From the NCBI GenBank assembly GCA_013396655.1, contig WBMV01001019.1, forward strand, positions 238,185 to 302,184: DNA of 64,000 nt. The letters are read 5' to 3'. Positions 19,561-32,262 of this stretch are shown in pieces. The stretch comes from Campylorhamphus procurvoides (Eukaryota; Chordata; Aves; Passeriformes; Dendrocolaptidae). The notes beneath the pieces are model-generated. The model was not told the DNA's origin and ran no database searches. It saw only the letters and a list, made by a program, of their open reading frames with translations. The translations under genes and the position numbers were made by a program. Position 1 is the stretch's first letter, and each line of letters starts with the position of its first letter.

Positions 19561-22500
19561 AGTAGCTAATTTAGAGCAAAATAAATATGAATATGGATCT
19601 CTTCTCACATCAGGAGAGGAGTATCAAGTGCATATTCAATAAATTGGAGAGGAATAGTATTTTTCAGGGTATAAAATTTCGTGTGGTACCAAAAAAAGGT
19701 TAAAAAATAGGATGCAAAGATGTTTATTCATTTCTCAGGCATGTTGCATCTTCATATATTTCAAGTTTATGGGTTTGGCACCATGTCCATGGAACTAAGT
19801 TTGGTAAGAATCAAAGGGTTGGATAGTATTCAACATGGAGTTTTAATATCTAAAAAATTTCTTTTGTGAATATGAAGAATAAAACTTGAAAACATGGGTA
19901 ATAAGTGTTTCATCTGTTAGATTGCTTTTTTGTGTAGTTGTTTGGGAGCTATTCACAAGGATGTGCATTAGCCTTGTGGGGTTTTTCTTCATAAGGAAGC
20001 TTTCCAATCTATGCAGATACAGGTGTTTTTTGAGGAAGTGTTCCTGCACATCTAAACTTCATACCTAACTGATGCTTCCTTTGGGGATGCGTCTTTGCTC
20101 AGCACCGAGGAAGTATAGGGATTAGCCTTTGTGAATAACTGCTTCTCTGTATAATTCACAATTTTCTAAAAATCTCAGTAATGAGTCAAGGGTACTTTAT
20201 TATGTTAAATCAAGAGGTAAACAGAGTGAAGAACCACCTTTTATCAAGGTGTCAAGAGGTTACTGAGAGTCTAAATTCACCACAGTGTATCAGCGTGGAG
20301 TCTGTTCTCTTATATCTCATGTTTAGCCTATGTGATAACAGCCAAAACATATCATTTTCACACTGTAATCTCTGTAATCAAATCGCCAATTGTCTATGAA
20401 TCTGCTCATCTGTGGCTTTGGAAAGACTGAGGAAAAACACTGTGTGGTGTGTATGCCCTGCACACTATAATGCTTAGGTGAAATGTGTATTGGTCCTTCC
20501 ATCCCCTCTTCTTCTCATAAATTACACAGTATAACTTTCATTTCCCTTCATAAATCCTCTCATTCCACCCTCTCAATAGATTGGACACTCTCCAGTTGTT
20601 TGAGAAGTTACTGAAACTGGTCCAAGCATAAACCACTCTCTTTTCTTTTTTAAATGTCTATATTCTAAAGAGTAATTTCTATAAATCACGTTTGCATTTG
20701 CCCGCTGAACTTGTTATGTAGTGGAATTATTCTCTGATCTTAGGTTAAATGTTTTCTTCTATTAGTCTAATGATTATTGAAAATAAAATCAAATGAAATA
20801 TTTTGTTGCTTTGGAGTCTATTAGAGCTTTGGCATCTATACTAGAGTAGCCAATTTCAATAACATTGGGAACACAGGGAAATAAATTAGACATTTTAATT
20901 GTGAAATTATATCCCTTTGATAAAATGGCTAGGGAAAAGCCAAACCAAATTTTAATAGCAAAACAGTACTTTAAACATAATATATTACACTTACTTCTGT
21001 GTGATTTTTGCTAGGTTTCAATGTTTAAAAAAATATCATGATATTTCATTCAAGGAAGCTGCTATACTGACCTATGAAATGAATGCGAATTTTAATGATG
21101 TTTTGCTTATAGTCAACATTTTAACAAAATCTGAGATAAAAAATTTAAAACCACTGCTCACTTTGATTTGAGAAAGGATGAAAAACTATCCCATGGAAAA
21201 AAAATGTGTGCTAATGTTTCATATTCATACAATATACAACCACAAGCAGATACCAGAAATTATGTCAATGAAAAACTAGAGCTAGCTATGCTTCTTTTAG
21301 TACCGCAGACATACATTTTTATGTCAGTCAGTTCTTGCTTACACTGTTAACAAAATAATTTTTTAATAATGATTAACTTCTCTTTTTTAAATTAGTTTGA
21401 TTCTTGTTATTCACTAACTTGAATACTAGATGTTTACTTAGCACTTTAAAGAACAGTGGGGGAAAAAAGAGACAGGGGAAGATTGTGCCCAAAGCAGACT
21501 CTATTTGAAATGAAATTAAGTGAGGTCTGAAGTACAGAGATTACTGTGGGAAGTCTATGACAGAGGCTTCATCAGAAGGCTGTCAGCAAAGTCTGTGTCA
21601 GTAATATGACTTCATAAGGGTTTTAGATTCCAAGGCACCCTTGAAGTTCTCCAGACTTCTGGTTTTAGCCATCCAAAAACACTTACCAAACTTTCATTAA
21701 AGTACCTATGATATAGTTTGAGCTGAAGGTGGTCCACACACAGCACAACTGTGCTGGCTTTGTGTACTTTATCCCTTTTATCCCACCGATCTCCTCATTA
21801 GCTCTGATGGCCAAGTCACATTTAATGCTATGAGAATTTACAAATATTAAGAGCTTAAAAAGTTGGAGACAGAAGACCTCTAGCTGGCTGGATCAGGGAA
21901 GTAGGAAGATTCCCATCAAATGCTGGGAATGAATGAGGGATCCCACTGCCTCAGGTACATCTTAAAGGTCAAAAACAGTTCTGTGAAAGCCCTTGGCAAA
22001 CTGCAGGCCTCATTTACCTCTCAGAACATCTCTATGCAAAGGACAAAACCTTGCAACTGCTGTCCCAGTTCATAGTCATATAAGACATGATAGAGGTTTG
22101 TGCAGTAGTCTAAAAGGTTTTAGTTCAGCTAATGACAGACATAAGATCTAAGTCTTAATTCATTACAAATATCTAAAAATGGTCACTGAAATACATGAAC
22201 GTAGAAAAGCCAGGCAAAAGCATAACCTATGCAAACTCAAGATTTACGTGCACAAGCAACCTTACCTAACCCCCATTTAGTATGAGAGCAATTGCTGGAT
22301 CAGAGAAGATTACAGGAAGTTTTGTGGTTAAAGCAGTCTTAGAGGACTGGATTAAACCTTGCCACTTGCCATACTGGTCGTTAATGAGCCTGGTCTAGTA
22401 ATTTCAACCAAACTTTTTGCAGGTGGTTTCTAATTATATTCTGATCATTTTATGGGTCTCTGATTTGCAAATCTGTTGGGAACTTGCATTCATGCTGGTA

Positions 22501-23429
22501 AAAGCTGTGGTCTGAGTGAGTAGGGAGCTACAGAACAGTGAACACATATATAGAAACCAGGCCACATGCATGCAAACAGACAAGCAAAATCAGGGCATGA
22601 GTGTAGCCCAGGTGAACTATCAAGCTGCTGAAGCTTCCATCAACATAAAAAGAGATTCTTGTTTTTTTCCACAGCTCCCTGCTACTGCCTTCTGCTGACC
22701 AGTCTGAACATCCACTCTGAAGCTCCACTAAGTGGGAGGGAGCTACAAACCTCAGACTGCAGAGTCCAGAGCAAAGATCCAGACCATGCCCCTACATCAG
22801 CATTTGGGTGGCATTATGACATGTCTTTGAGAAGAGTCAGCCTACACCTTTACATCTCACCTTTTTCTGTTAAAGAAAAAAAAAGAAAACAAAACCAAAA
22901 CCCACCAAACAAACAAACCATCACAACAGAAATAACTATGTTATGTTACTCTGCACTACTTTTTTTTTTAATTATTTTTTAATACTGTTTGCTACATCCT
23001 TTTGTATTACAATGAGGACCAAGATACATCATCATAAAATTACCATTTCTCTCATGTGGGCAAGGTTTGGATAACAGTAAACATGTCATGAGACTTCATT
23101 GAGTAACAAGGGTGAAAAGAAACACTTGGGAGTTACTGCTTTTGGTAACATCCACCCCCTCCCTTCAGGTGTATCACAGAAAAACAGAGTGTGATCATGT
23201 AATTAAAGGCCATATCACACCTTACAAAAGAGATAACTACATATCCAGATTTTTAATATCTGAAAACCTGACAACAAACTTAAGTGCTCTTCTAATTAGG
23301 CTTTCTGTACATTATGGAGGCTGGAAGAAAGAGACAGTGAGCAACATTCTGTTTTGAAGCACTATTGATAGCATGAAAGAAGATTAAATGTTCAGATAAT
23401 AGAAACTACTCTACAGGGATCAATTTGTT
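19561..23429. other. Non-coding stretch, minor A-rich tract
   Basis: No gene was recognised. At about 22872-22926 there is a short A/C-rich tract (AAAAC and CAAA repeats), a weaker relative of those at 9961 and 32160. Short frames around it (up to 107 codons) show no domain. Confidence 0.5.
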
Positions 23430-23512
23430 AATGTCAGATTTACACTAGTTTAAATCCAGCATGGCTACACTAAGATCAAAATACTCTTAATTTACATAAG
23501 TGTCATTTGTAG
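23430..23512. repeat. Probable ancient amniote interspersed repeat, palindromic
   Basis: Contains a near-perfect palindrome at 23437-23456 (GATTTACACT then AGTTTAAATC, one mismatched pair). It is followed by ccagcatggctacactaagatca and a second, weaker atttacataagtg arm. The motif family 'atttacactggtgtaaatcc ... actcc' is a familiar, widespread old repeat in bird and reptile genomes. I recognise the style but cannot name the family with certainty. Confidence 0.4.
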
Positions 23513-23999
23513 TTCAGTTTTGTCCTTAATCTTGTGTTTCTCTTTAGTCATTGCAATTTTATAGAAGTGTGCCAAAACTCAGAGGGAAATTTTCAGGACT
23601 AGAACTTCATGCACCAGAATGTTTTTTGCAAATACATTGGGAGATTTTAAATACATATGAAGAATTAATTCATTTGAAACAGAATTCTGACAGCAAAACT
23701 AAAATAAAGACAACTATAAAGTAAGTCCAGAGGAAAGCAAGACAAGGAGAAGGATGGGTTAACTGAATATTTTGCAAGCACAGGAAGATGGAGGCAGTTG
23801 ATTAACAACGAAATAAAGAAAATCATAAACAAAGTGAGGAATAGTTATTCCATTCCCATGGTTACAGACAGATGTCTAAGCTGACTGTTTTTCCTGAATC
23901 AACTTTACTCAACACCTGTGAGCATGTGATTAATTTAACCACAGAGTACACAATGTTCTTTTCTTTCAGTCAAAAAAAAAAAAATGTTGACCTCTGGTA
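23513..23999. other. Non-coding stretch ending in poly(A) run
   Basis: Nothing was recognised except a run of about 12 A residues near 23972-23983. Confidence 0.5.
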
Positions 24000-24190
24000 T
24001 TGCAAAAGAAAGACAATCAGCTAACCTAATAGGCCCTTTATTTGCTAATCAAACCTCTCATTAAGAATTAATTGGATCAAAAGTTCGCTGGCCATTATTG
24101 CTGTGTCAGTTCAACTCTGAAGGCCTCAGAGGATGAAACTAAATGAGCTGGTCAGGTTATAAATAATTTCCAGTGGCTACTCCTCTTACC
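24000..24190. promoter_or_regulatory. Candidate conserved non-coding element
   Basis: A dense run of homeodomain-like and paired-box-style words, including a gctaatcaaacc segment, cattaagaattaattgg and gctggccattattgctg. There are no simple repeats and no open frame. It stands out from neighbouring DNA in the same way as the block at 19190-19560. This is inference from composition; nothing here proves constraint. Confidence 0.28.
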
Positions 24191-25699
24191 TCAGGCTATT
24201 CAGGTAGAGGTCAATGTCCTACCTACTGCAGGCAGAAAAGACAGTTGCTGTGACAAGCAAGAGGCATTCTTCCTTTTCTAAGAAGCTCATTTAGGCTTAG
24301 TAATTTAAACCTTTGTAAAAAGCCACAGTATAAAAAGAAGCTCTGTACTGCAGCGTTTCTACATGTACTTGCTTATCATGACTGAATCAAAGCAACATTT
24401 CAGGTTGCTCAAAGCCTTTCAAAAATGAAAGAAGCCAAGAGTTGCTTTAATCAGGAAATCTGCTTCTTAAAGAAACCCTGCAGAGACACCTTTACGGCAA
24501 TATAATTATTTGTTTCTATTCTTAACCTAATAATACAGGTAGTGACTGACAGAGTTCAAATACTGCTCATCAAATAACAAGAAAGAACCTGTCAGAAGTG
24601 AAGGAAGCTACAAATGAGAATAAAGTGAACAGGGTTTTGTCCAAAGTATGTGCAATGCCACATTTAACTCTTGGTTTCTCTTTTTTCATTAAAAACAAAA
24701 GTGTCAGGGAGGGAAGAAAAGTTCACCTTTCCCTTTAGACAAAAAATGACAAGCAGGTACATCAAGTCTTTACATACAAATATTGTAAGCCAATATTTGG
24801 AAGAAGGGCAACATGGTATGGGCAGATCAAGTCTCAAAGATCCCATGTGGTGAACTTCAATATGATGACAGGACTATAGGTTCATTATAATCGAATTTAA
24901 AGAGCAAAGTAGAGAAGGAGGTGACATCCATCCAGGGCCATTCCAAGGATCAGACAAGGAAAAAGAGTGGCATAAAATGTGTGGTCATGGTGGCAGGAGG
25001 AAGGAAGGAGTCTGGAAAAATAATGTTGTTGAAATGCAGTATCATGCAAGAATTTAGGGGTTTCAAGACAGGATGTGAAAGCTGCAGAACTGTGGGGTTT
25101 CTCATACAGGATAAGGAAAAAGAATAGTTATTGTATTAAAAAAAAAACACAAAAGAAAGAAAAGAAAAGATTTACCTATTTAAGGGAAGAGTCCCAAGAA
25201 GTGATAGGTTGATAAGTGGTTTTAATGGGATCTTATGTATACAGTAAGGTTATTCAGACCAAATAGGGGAAGTGAATATATAGAGAAGCTGAACAGTTCC
25301 TTGCAAAAGCAATACCTAGCAGCTCAAGTTGTCACCTAGAATAGAGGAAAATTCTGAAAAGAGAGTGGGACAGAAATGATCTAGTCATTCACCAGTTATA
25401 TGTAACAGTAACTCAGATGCTGCATGAAGCTGTGTGTACATGGTATTTTTTCAGGCAAATGAAATGATCTCCTAACCGACCAGAAGGCATGTAGATGTGG
25501 TTAGGTCAGCATGACATTAACATATTTATACAGCTTAGGCAAGGCTTGAGAACAAAAGCCGAGCTCTCATCTGCTTGGAGCATGAACAGGGGGAGGTCAA
25601 AAAAGATTGATAACTCTGAGTAGCTGAGAGCTGGAAACTTCTAGTGCATGATAATGTTCTTAGGGACTCCTAGAAGCTAGAGACTGTAGTTCTGGATAC
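24191..25699. other. Non-coding, purine-leaning stretch
   Basis: No gene or transposon was recognised. The plus strand leans towards purines from about 24900 to 25700, including an A-rich (AAAG)n-like run at about 25137-25169. Short frames show no domain. Confidence 0.5.
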
Positions 25700-26430
25700 A
25701 GCTATTGCTTTTGCACGTTCCTGCTGCTGCAACAGGTTATGTTCACAGCATATCTCTGATTCACAACCTGTATGTGTTTGAAAAAATGACAACAAACATC
25801 TCCATGCCTTTAGACGTGGGAATGTTCAATCACTGGCTGAGCTACACAGCACCACTTGTAATTGGTTTTAACAAAAGTAAAGAGGTACAGGTGAGAATTT
25901 TATCCCAGGGCTGGAGAAGGGCCAGGAGAAACATTGACCCTGGAGTCACCTCTCCTTATGAATTTTGCAGTTTAGTGAAAGATGCACTGGTCAGGCATGA
26001 TTTGGCTAACTCTGACAAGATTAAATATACATGATTCCATTTCAGTGACAGGCTGCTTGTTGTCAGGCATATATATCAAATATGACGTAGCTGTATTTGG
26101 AGATATTTTATCCATTTAGTAATGCATATTATTCTATATATACATACTTCCTTCGTGATTGCTTATTTTCAATACATTAGCAAAGATGTTCCCCAAAGGG
26201 CTGGAAAAGGGGCCTGGGAACCGGATAACACCATTCTCCAGGCTTAAATTTTTAATATTAAAATGCATTGAGATTTGCTATACACTTGCTCAAGATGTAT
26301 TGCCCCAAGCAAAACAGTGTTTTATGGATGGACATGCAATTTTATTCCTTTCAGCCGAGGGTCACATTTGTTTTAGTGGCTTTAGGATGTGCAAAATAAT
26401 GAATGAAGTATAAATAAGCATTCTATGTTT
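25700..26430. promoter_or_regulatory. Candidate conserved non-coding block
   Basis: About 730 bp free of low-complexity sequence, with mixed composition and words such as ccttatgaattttgcagttt, ttatccatttagtaatgcat and ggctttaggatgtgcaaaat. Two open frames cross it (109 and 84 codons) but both begin at TTG rather than ATG and neither resembles a known domain. Long open frames plus even composition leave a small chance of an old exon or processed pseudogene. A regulatory conserved element is my preferred but unproven reading. Confidence 0.27.
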
Positions 26431-29400
26431 TAAAAAAAAAATCAGAATGGAAATATTTTATGTGCATTTACACTCATACATACATACACACCTCCCTTTA
26501 TGTTGAAAAGATCTTGAAGAAATGAAATTCAGGTAAAAAAAAAGGTATTTTTATTATTTGAGACTCCATCTTAGACATCCTGAACGAATTCAGTTTCTTT
26601 CTTTTCACTGACAAAGCAAAATACTTTTAGTCTAAATTATGCCAAGAGTAAGCCCTAACCTTCTTGGTCTCCAACAAAGAAGAGACATCTGTTTCAGTTG
26701 GAGCATAGCTGAAATGAGTGTAAGAGGAAGTTGCATTAGATCACTTCTGTCTTCCTAATTTTAAATGACACCAGTATTTGAACCATACTTCATTAAATAC
26801 TCCTGAACATGTTCTATCTCTACAGACCACTTTCATCAAGACATGCAGGGAAACTCGTGTGAAAATCTTTCTCTTTGAATACATAATGTAAGATTGCTAA
26901 TCATGCATTAATCTCATGTATTGATTTTGCATTACTCTTAAGGGGGAAAGAAAAGTGTTTCTAAAAGATTCATTGGTTTGATAAACATTTTAGCTTAGGT
27001 TATTCTCTACTTACAGTAAACCCGATTTAATTCACACTAACCCCCCATTTTATCTCATGCAACTCTGTATAAAAATTTCTGTTACAATGATATATCAGTG
27101 CATTTGCTTCAGTATGAAAATTACTTTTTTGTGGTTTGTAGGAAACTCCTTCTCCAAACTTAAGTGACTATTTTTTTTTTTAGTTATGAGCAGAAAAATA
27201 GTGTTGAGAGGAGCTGACGATAAAATAGTGACAATTTAGCCAAAGTAAGCATCCTAACTGCAGGTAGATTCAAGATTTTGTAGAATTATCCTTAAATTAA
27301 TGTTTTTGTTGTTACTAGGGAAGCAGGGGAAATGCAAGTACATACTGAGAAGTAGTGTAACCATTTGCTTAATATTGAGTTTTATACTCAGAAACGTTGG
27401 GGAAAATTACACAACGGAAAAATAAGGGACAGAGTTGGAAAATAAAAAAAAGTTTCTGAAAGCTGAAAAAAAATCCAAGCATTTCTTTATGACTTGAAAT
27501 GAAAGCAAAATTTGCATTAATGGTTCTAAACTGTGGGTGACCTTTTCTGATCCATTTAATTAAAAAAAAAAGAAAATTAACATTTGCAAATTTTTAAATC
27601 ACCACCTAGAAAAAGAAATAATTTCTTTTCCCTGATGCGGAGCTGGCCTCTTGTATACATTAACATGACAAAGCAAATTCTATTTATGAGCTGGGTTTAG
27701 GTAGATAGTGTGATTGCTGGGCAGGTATAAATGAAAGCATGCATCTCTAGGTGAGTTAGATTCAGAACTAATGTGGAGTCAAGAGTTAAGGAAGTGTGGC
27801 TGCACTGTCTGCCCTTTAGCTCAGGTTTCTTCTGGTGAAGACAGGATTTGGAAATTTGCTCTCTTGTTCTCTTTTTCTTGGTCATACTCATTGCTCTGGT
27901 GATGAGAAGGGATGTCACAGGTTTTTTTACAATAGTCTTGCATTGCCTGAGGATATTTTCAACCCCAGTTATCCAGCTTTAAAGCAGCACTGCATTAATG
28001 GGAGGGTGGGGGGAAGAAGTAATGTCACAAGGCTAAAATGTTATCGTTGTGGTTTGTTGCCACTTCTGCAATAACAGACTGTAGTGCTTGGCATGGTACA
28101 TCTGAGGGTATTTCCTCAAATTATGTATATCAGTGAAGCTTCAGCAAAGACAAATGATCCATATTCATGTAGAACCTCTGAACATCTAGATGACAATCTG
28201 AAAAATTAATATAAGGTTTCTCTTTTTTCAAACCATAGACAAGCAAACATTTTCCAATGCAAATGAAAATTTTAAGCATCTTAAATTATAAAAATGGGGT
28301 ATCTTAAACTTTCCTTAAAACAGAAGTTACAAGTTGATTCTTTTCTCCCAGACTTTCTATGCTAAGCCGAATTTCTAACAGACTGAAACACTTGTCACAG
28401 TCTTGTGTATAGAATTAACCTTGTTATAAATGCTATTCATTGAATTAATCCCAAACCAAAAATTACAATTAAAATTTGAAAAACAGAGAGTTTTAGTAAG
28501 TCTATGCGGTTTTGTTTTAATTTACGCTTTTACTTCATTAATTCTTGCCAAGACTAGATACCAAACAGTAAAATACTAGTATTTGTGTGCAAGTACATTG
28601 TCATTGCCTCTGAAACACACAGGTTTCACAAGGTATCCTTCAGTTTCAGCATATGCTGGTTATGTAGGTAGATATATTCAATAGCAAAGTCCTCCCTCAG
28701 GCAGCATAAGTGTATTTTGACCTAGCTCTATGTCTTTCTATTAATAGTAAGGTGGCAGTGCCTTGCTTTAAGGAAATATTTGCATTATAAAAGCGATGTA
28801 CTAATTTACAAGGTCTATATTAAAAACAAATAAGAAATCCTACCAAATCAGTCAGACTTCATAATGAGAGGTGAAATGGAAAAAAACTTTTCAGCCCTGT
28901 TTGGCCTCATCATTCTAGAAGCCTGCAACATCTCCTGAATAGTCATTCACCAGCTGCAGAAGGGAGAGGTGGGGCAGAACTGTAATTTAAGAAGAGTGCT
29001 TTGTAATGAATTGATATCTATTTTTTCTCTTGCTATGTTTTTTGGAGTTCTTTTTCTTCTTCAAGGGGCAACAGAGTAAAGCATTAGGAATATAAATATG
29101 AGGAAAAAGGATGTTGCTTTTGTTAAAGTTGAGGGTAATTTTAAGGTATCTTTTTAACCATCTGATTCAGAACTGATGTTTTCATTAGTGTCTTTGCTTG
29201 TGCAAGACTTAGAGAAGGAGGGAAAGAGAGCAGGGTTTCTAAGCATTTTTCAATGCACATCAAGTAAAATTTCCTTGATTTCATCAGACAGTTTAAGCAT
29301 TAGAAAATCCTGTTCAAAAGGGCTAAAAATGAACACATTTACAAAATTCAGAATAACATAAACGGTAAATGCATTGGAACTCATTTCTAAGCAAAACCAT

Positions 29401-32159
29401 TTGGGGTTCTTGTGCCTAGAGGCTTCCTTAAGTCAAGACACATACAACGAGAAGTCTTGGATACCTGCCCAGGCAGACTGTGCCAAAGTCATCTCTGGCA
29501 CTTCTTACAGTGGAGATTATAGTTAAATGTGAACTGATTCACATTACTTTCTATTTTCCAGTTCTGACAGATGGAAACAGATACCAAAGAGGAGTCCAAA
29601 TCTCTCCACATGTTGATCCATCTCACTCATCATGCTCTATATACTGCATTCAAAGCAGAGAGCTATTCTGCAGACAACATTTTGAGAAACCTTTTATGCT
29701 AGGAAGGAAATAAAATCAAGTACACACAAGAAGATACTGGCAGGGAGACCTGTGCTCTGTTTCTGATCTAGTGAAAAAGATAAGATGCAGATCTGCAGTA
29801 CCTGACAGGATAACTTATTCAGACCAAGATGAAAGAAAGTTAGGTTAATACTATGGTACTTTGGTCAGACATGGCCTTTGGTGTAGTCATGTATACTGGG
29901 GACCTTAAAGTGCAGTGCTGTTGTGGAGGTTCTGTTGCCTGAATGCTGCTTCTTCATTTTTCACACAGGGACCACGTGGAAACACAGAGAGAAATAGCTC
30001 CACTACTGATAGGCCCTACACAATAGAGTAGGATGAATGGAGGCTGAAATTCAGGACATTTTCCAATGTTTTACTTGTATTCATGACATTGCTTTTTGGA
30101 TTTCATATTTCTTTCTGCCTCTAAATGAAACATTGCTGAGGCTTGTCAGAGTCTAGAAGATAAAGCAAGAAAAGCAGCATCGACATGAAATTTTTTATTT
30201 TTTTTCTAGAAGAGTTCTGCTAATAAGCAGCAGACAAACATCAGCTTTCTGAAAATTCAGAAGCCAGAAATAACTTGTGTGTAGAAAAAAAGAGGGTGAA
30301 GATTAGAAACATTTTTTTTTAATGTTAATTTCTTAAGAGGATAAAACTTAACTGTTTGACTTCCCCCACTTCTGTTTTAGACATAGGCATTTCAGAGATT
30401 CTGTGTTTGGACAAGTTTCATGAAAATCTGTCACTGAGAAGATTCAAGAAAAGGTCTTGTGGCTTGGCTGAATTCTGATCTCAGCATTACTTGTTCTTTG
30501 GCCACCTTGCAGCCAGGGTGCACATACATGCTGGACAGACAGTGTGCCTGCAGTTTGATACCAGACAGGGCATATGCTGCCCATTTGCAGTTGATGGCTC
30601 TTGTCAAGGAGAGAGGTCTGGGTTTAAGTGTAGGTTTGTTGTGGGGGTATTAGAGACATCTCAGAGAATCATGACAAGCAGCATGGGACACAGACCTGTG
30701 AAGGTGGAGCTTTACTGCCTCTGCTGTTGGAGGAATGACTTACCAAACTTGTATGCTAAAACATACACCTTTATAAGACCTGCACTACTTTCCCACTGTG
30801 ATGGGGAAAAAGGCTCCTTACACTCTGGAAGAATGAAATTTCCCTCAATAATTAGAACTAATAGATTAGAAAGCACTGAACCACTGAAAAGTAGTGTGCA
30901 TTCTTTAAAAGCATGTTATGGAAATGTTATTTTTATTTTAAAAGACAGAAAGAAGGTAGAAATATATTTAAATGTGAGGGTGGTACTATCTGTGATCTGA
31001 ATTTTAATAACACTCCCTTGAGGCTCTCAGGAATTGCTTTTTCATTAGGGATGAGAAATTCAGAAATACAGGAGGGCTGACAAATATTTTGTTCACAAAC
31101 AATGCTGTCTAATAATGGCAGTAGTAATCATGTTAAGTGTTTCAAATCTAGAGACTCAAGAGAACTGTATAACACAAGTGAGCTTTTCAATCTGTGGATC
31201 AGGCATAGGATGATGTGACCAAGAAAGATTACAATCAGTAAATCAAAGAGTGCAAAACCTGGCCAGAGAGATCTGGGTTGTTTAATCAACTGTCATCAAA
31301 TTTTCAAAACCAGCCTAAATGATAGGAATGAAGATAAGAAAAGACATGCAGCTCGTAATTGTTCTGACTAATGCACAAGCTGTGTGAATATGAACAGTAC
31401 CATGGCAATATATTAATGTATAAGACTTCCTTGCTGTATAGAGCATGCTCAGAAAGGATGACAGAAATTAAACTTTTACAAAATGAAAACTGAAACAGAA
31501 GACCTCAGCGTAAGAACTGTGGATTTTTATTTTGCATGTTTCTTTTCACGTATTCGGTTTGAAAGAATGAAAAAGAAATAGTTTCACATCAGGATGGAAT
31601 TTATATTTCAGGAGGTTTAAAAGTGAACTGAACACTCATAGACAAAGTAGAAAATTATTTTTAGATCTTCACTTTTCTAAATGTGTCTCTTCTTTAGTAT
31701 GGAATTTTTTTAAAAAATAAAATGTCTTGAACTTTAAAAAACCCCTCCACATTCCATTAAAAGAGTAACAGATATTTTGCCTTCTTCTCTCAATTTCTTA
31801 ACCAGAATTACTCAGCATTTTGAGTGTAAGTCATGAACACTCCAATTTTTGCCAAACTGCTTTTTTTAACAGTTAATCCACTCAGGGATATCCAGACACT
31901 TTGGTGTATCATAACACAGAGTTGCCCTGTGAGATTAATCCATTACTCAGGTTATGATGGTGCTACTAAAATTTTTTTCTATCCGCAACAAGATGTCTTA
32001 TGATTTATGTCTTTCCACAAGCCTATTTGCAGCAGGAGATAAATGAAACATTAATGTTCCATATGTGGATAATATAAAAACAAATAATGCAGCTAAGGTA
32101 ACAGAAAGTTATGTAAATTCTATAATACATGCAATTACTGAATAATGCACTATTCAATG
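26431..32159. other. Long non-coding AT-rich stretch
   Basis: Nearly 6 kb with no recognised gene, RNA or transposon. A (CATA)n scrap lies at about 26475-26490, and there are runs of T or A near 27170, 30307 and elsewhere. The 169-codon frame at 30491-31000 starts at TTG, has no domain and overlaps another open frame, so I do not call it. The stretch at 30480-30760 is somewhat richer in G+C but unassigned. Confidence 0.5.
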
Positions 32160-32262
32160 CAAAAAACCCAACCAGCCAACCAACCAACCAACAAAACCAA
32201 AAAAAAAACCCCAAAAAACAAAACAAAACAAAACAAAAAAAAACCCAAAAAAACCCCACCTC
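32160..32262 (+). repeat. A/C-only tract, (CCAA)n then (CAAAA)n
   Basis: About 100 bp of almost only A and C with a single G. It runs from a (CCAA)n core into CAAAA repeats and A-runs broken by CCC. The arrangement mirrors the tract at 9961-10069. Minus-strand frames (Phe/Trp/Gly/Leu-rich, 78 and 101 codons) are shadows of it. Confidence 0.85.

Noticed and set aside
30491..31000. 169-codon plus-strand frame
   Set aside because: Its first codon is TTG, no domain is recognisable, and it overlaps another frame. Likely a chance open frame.
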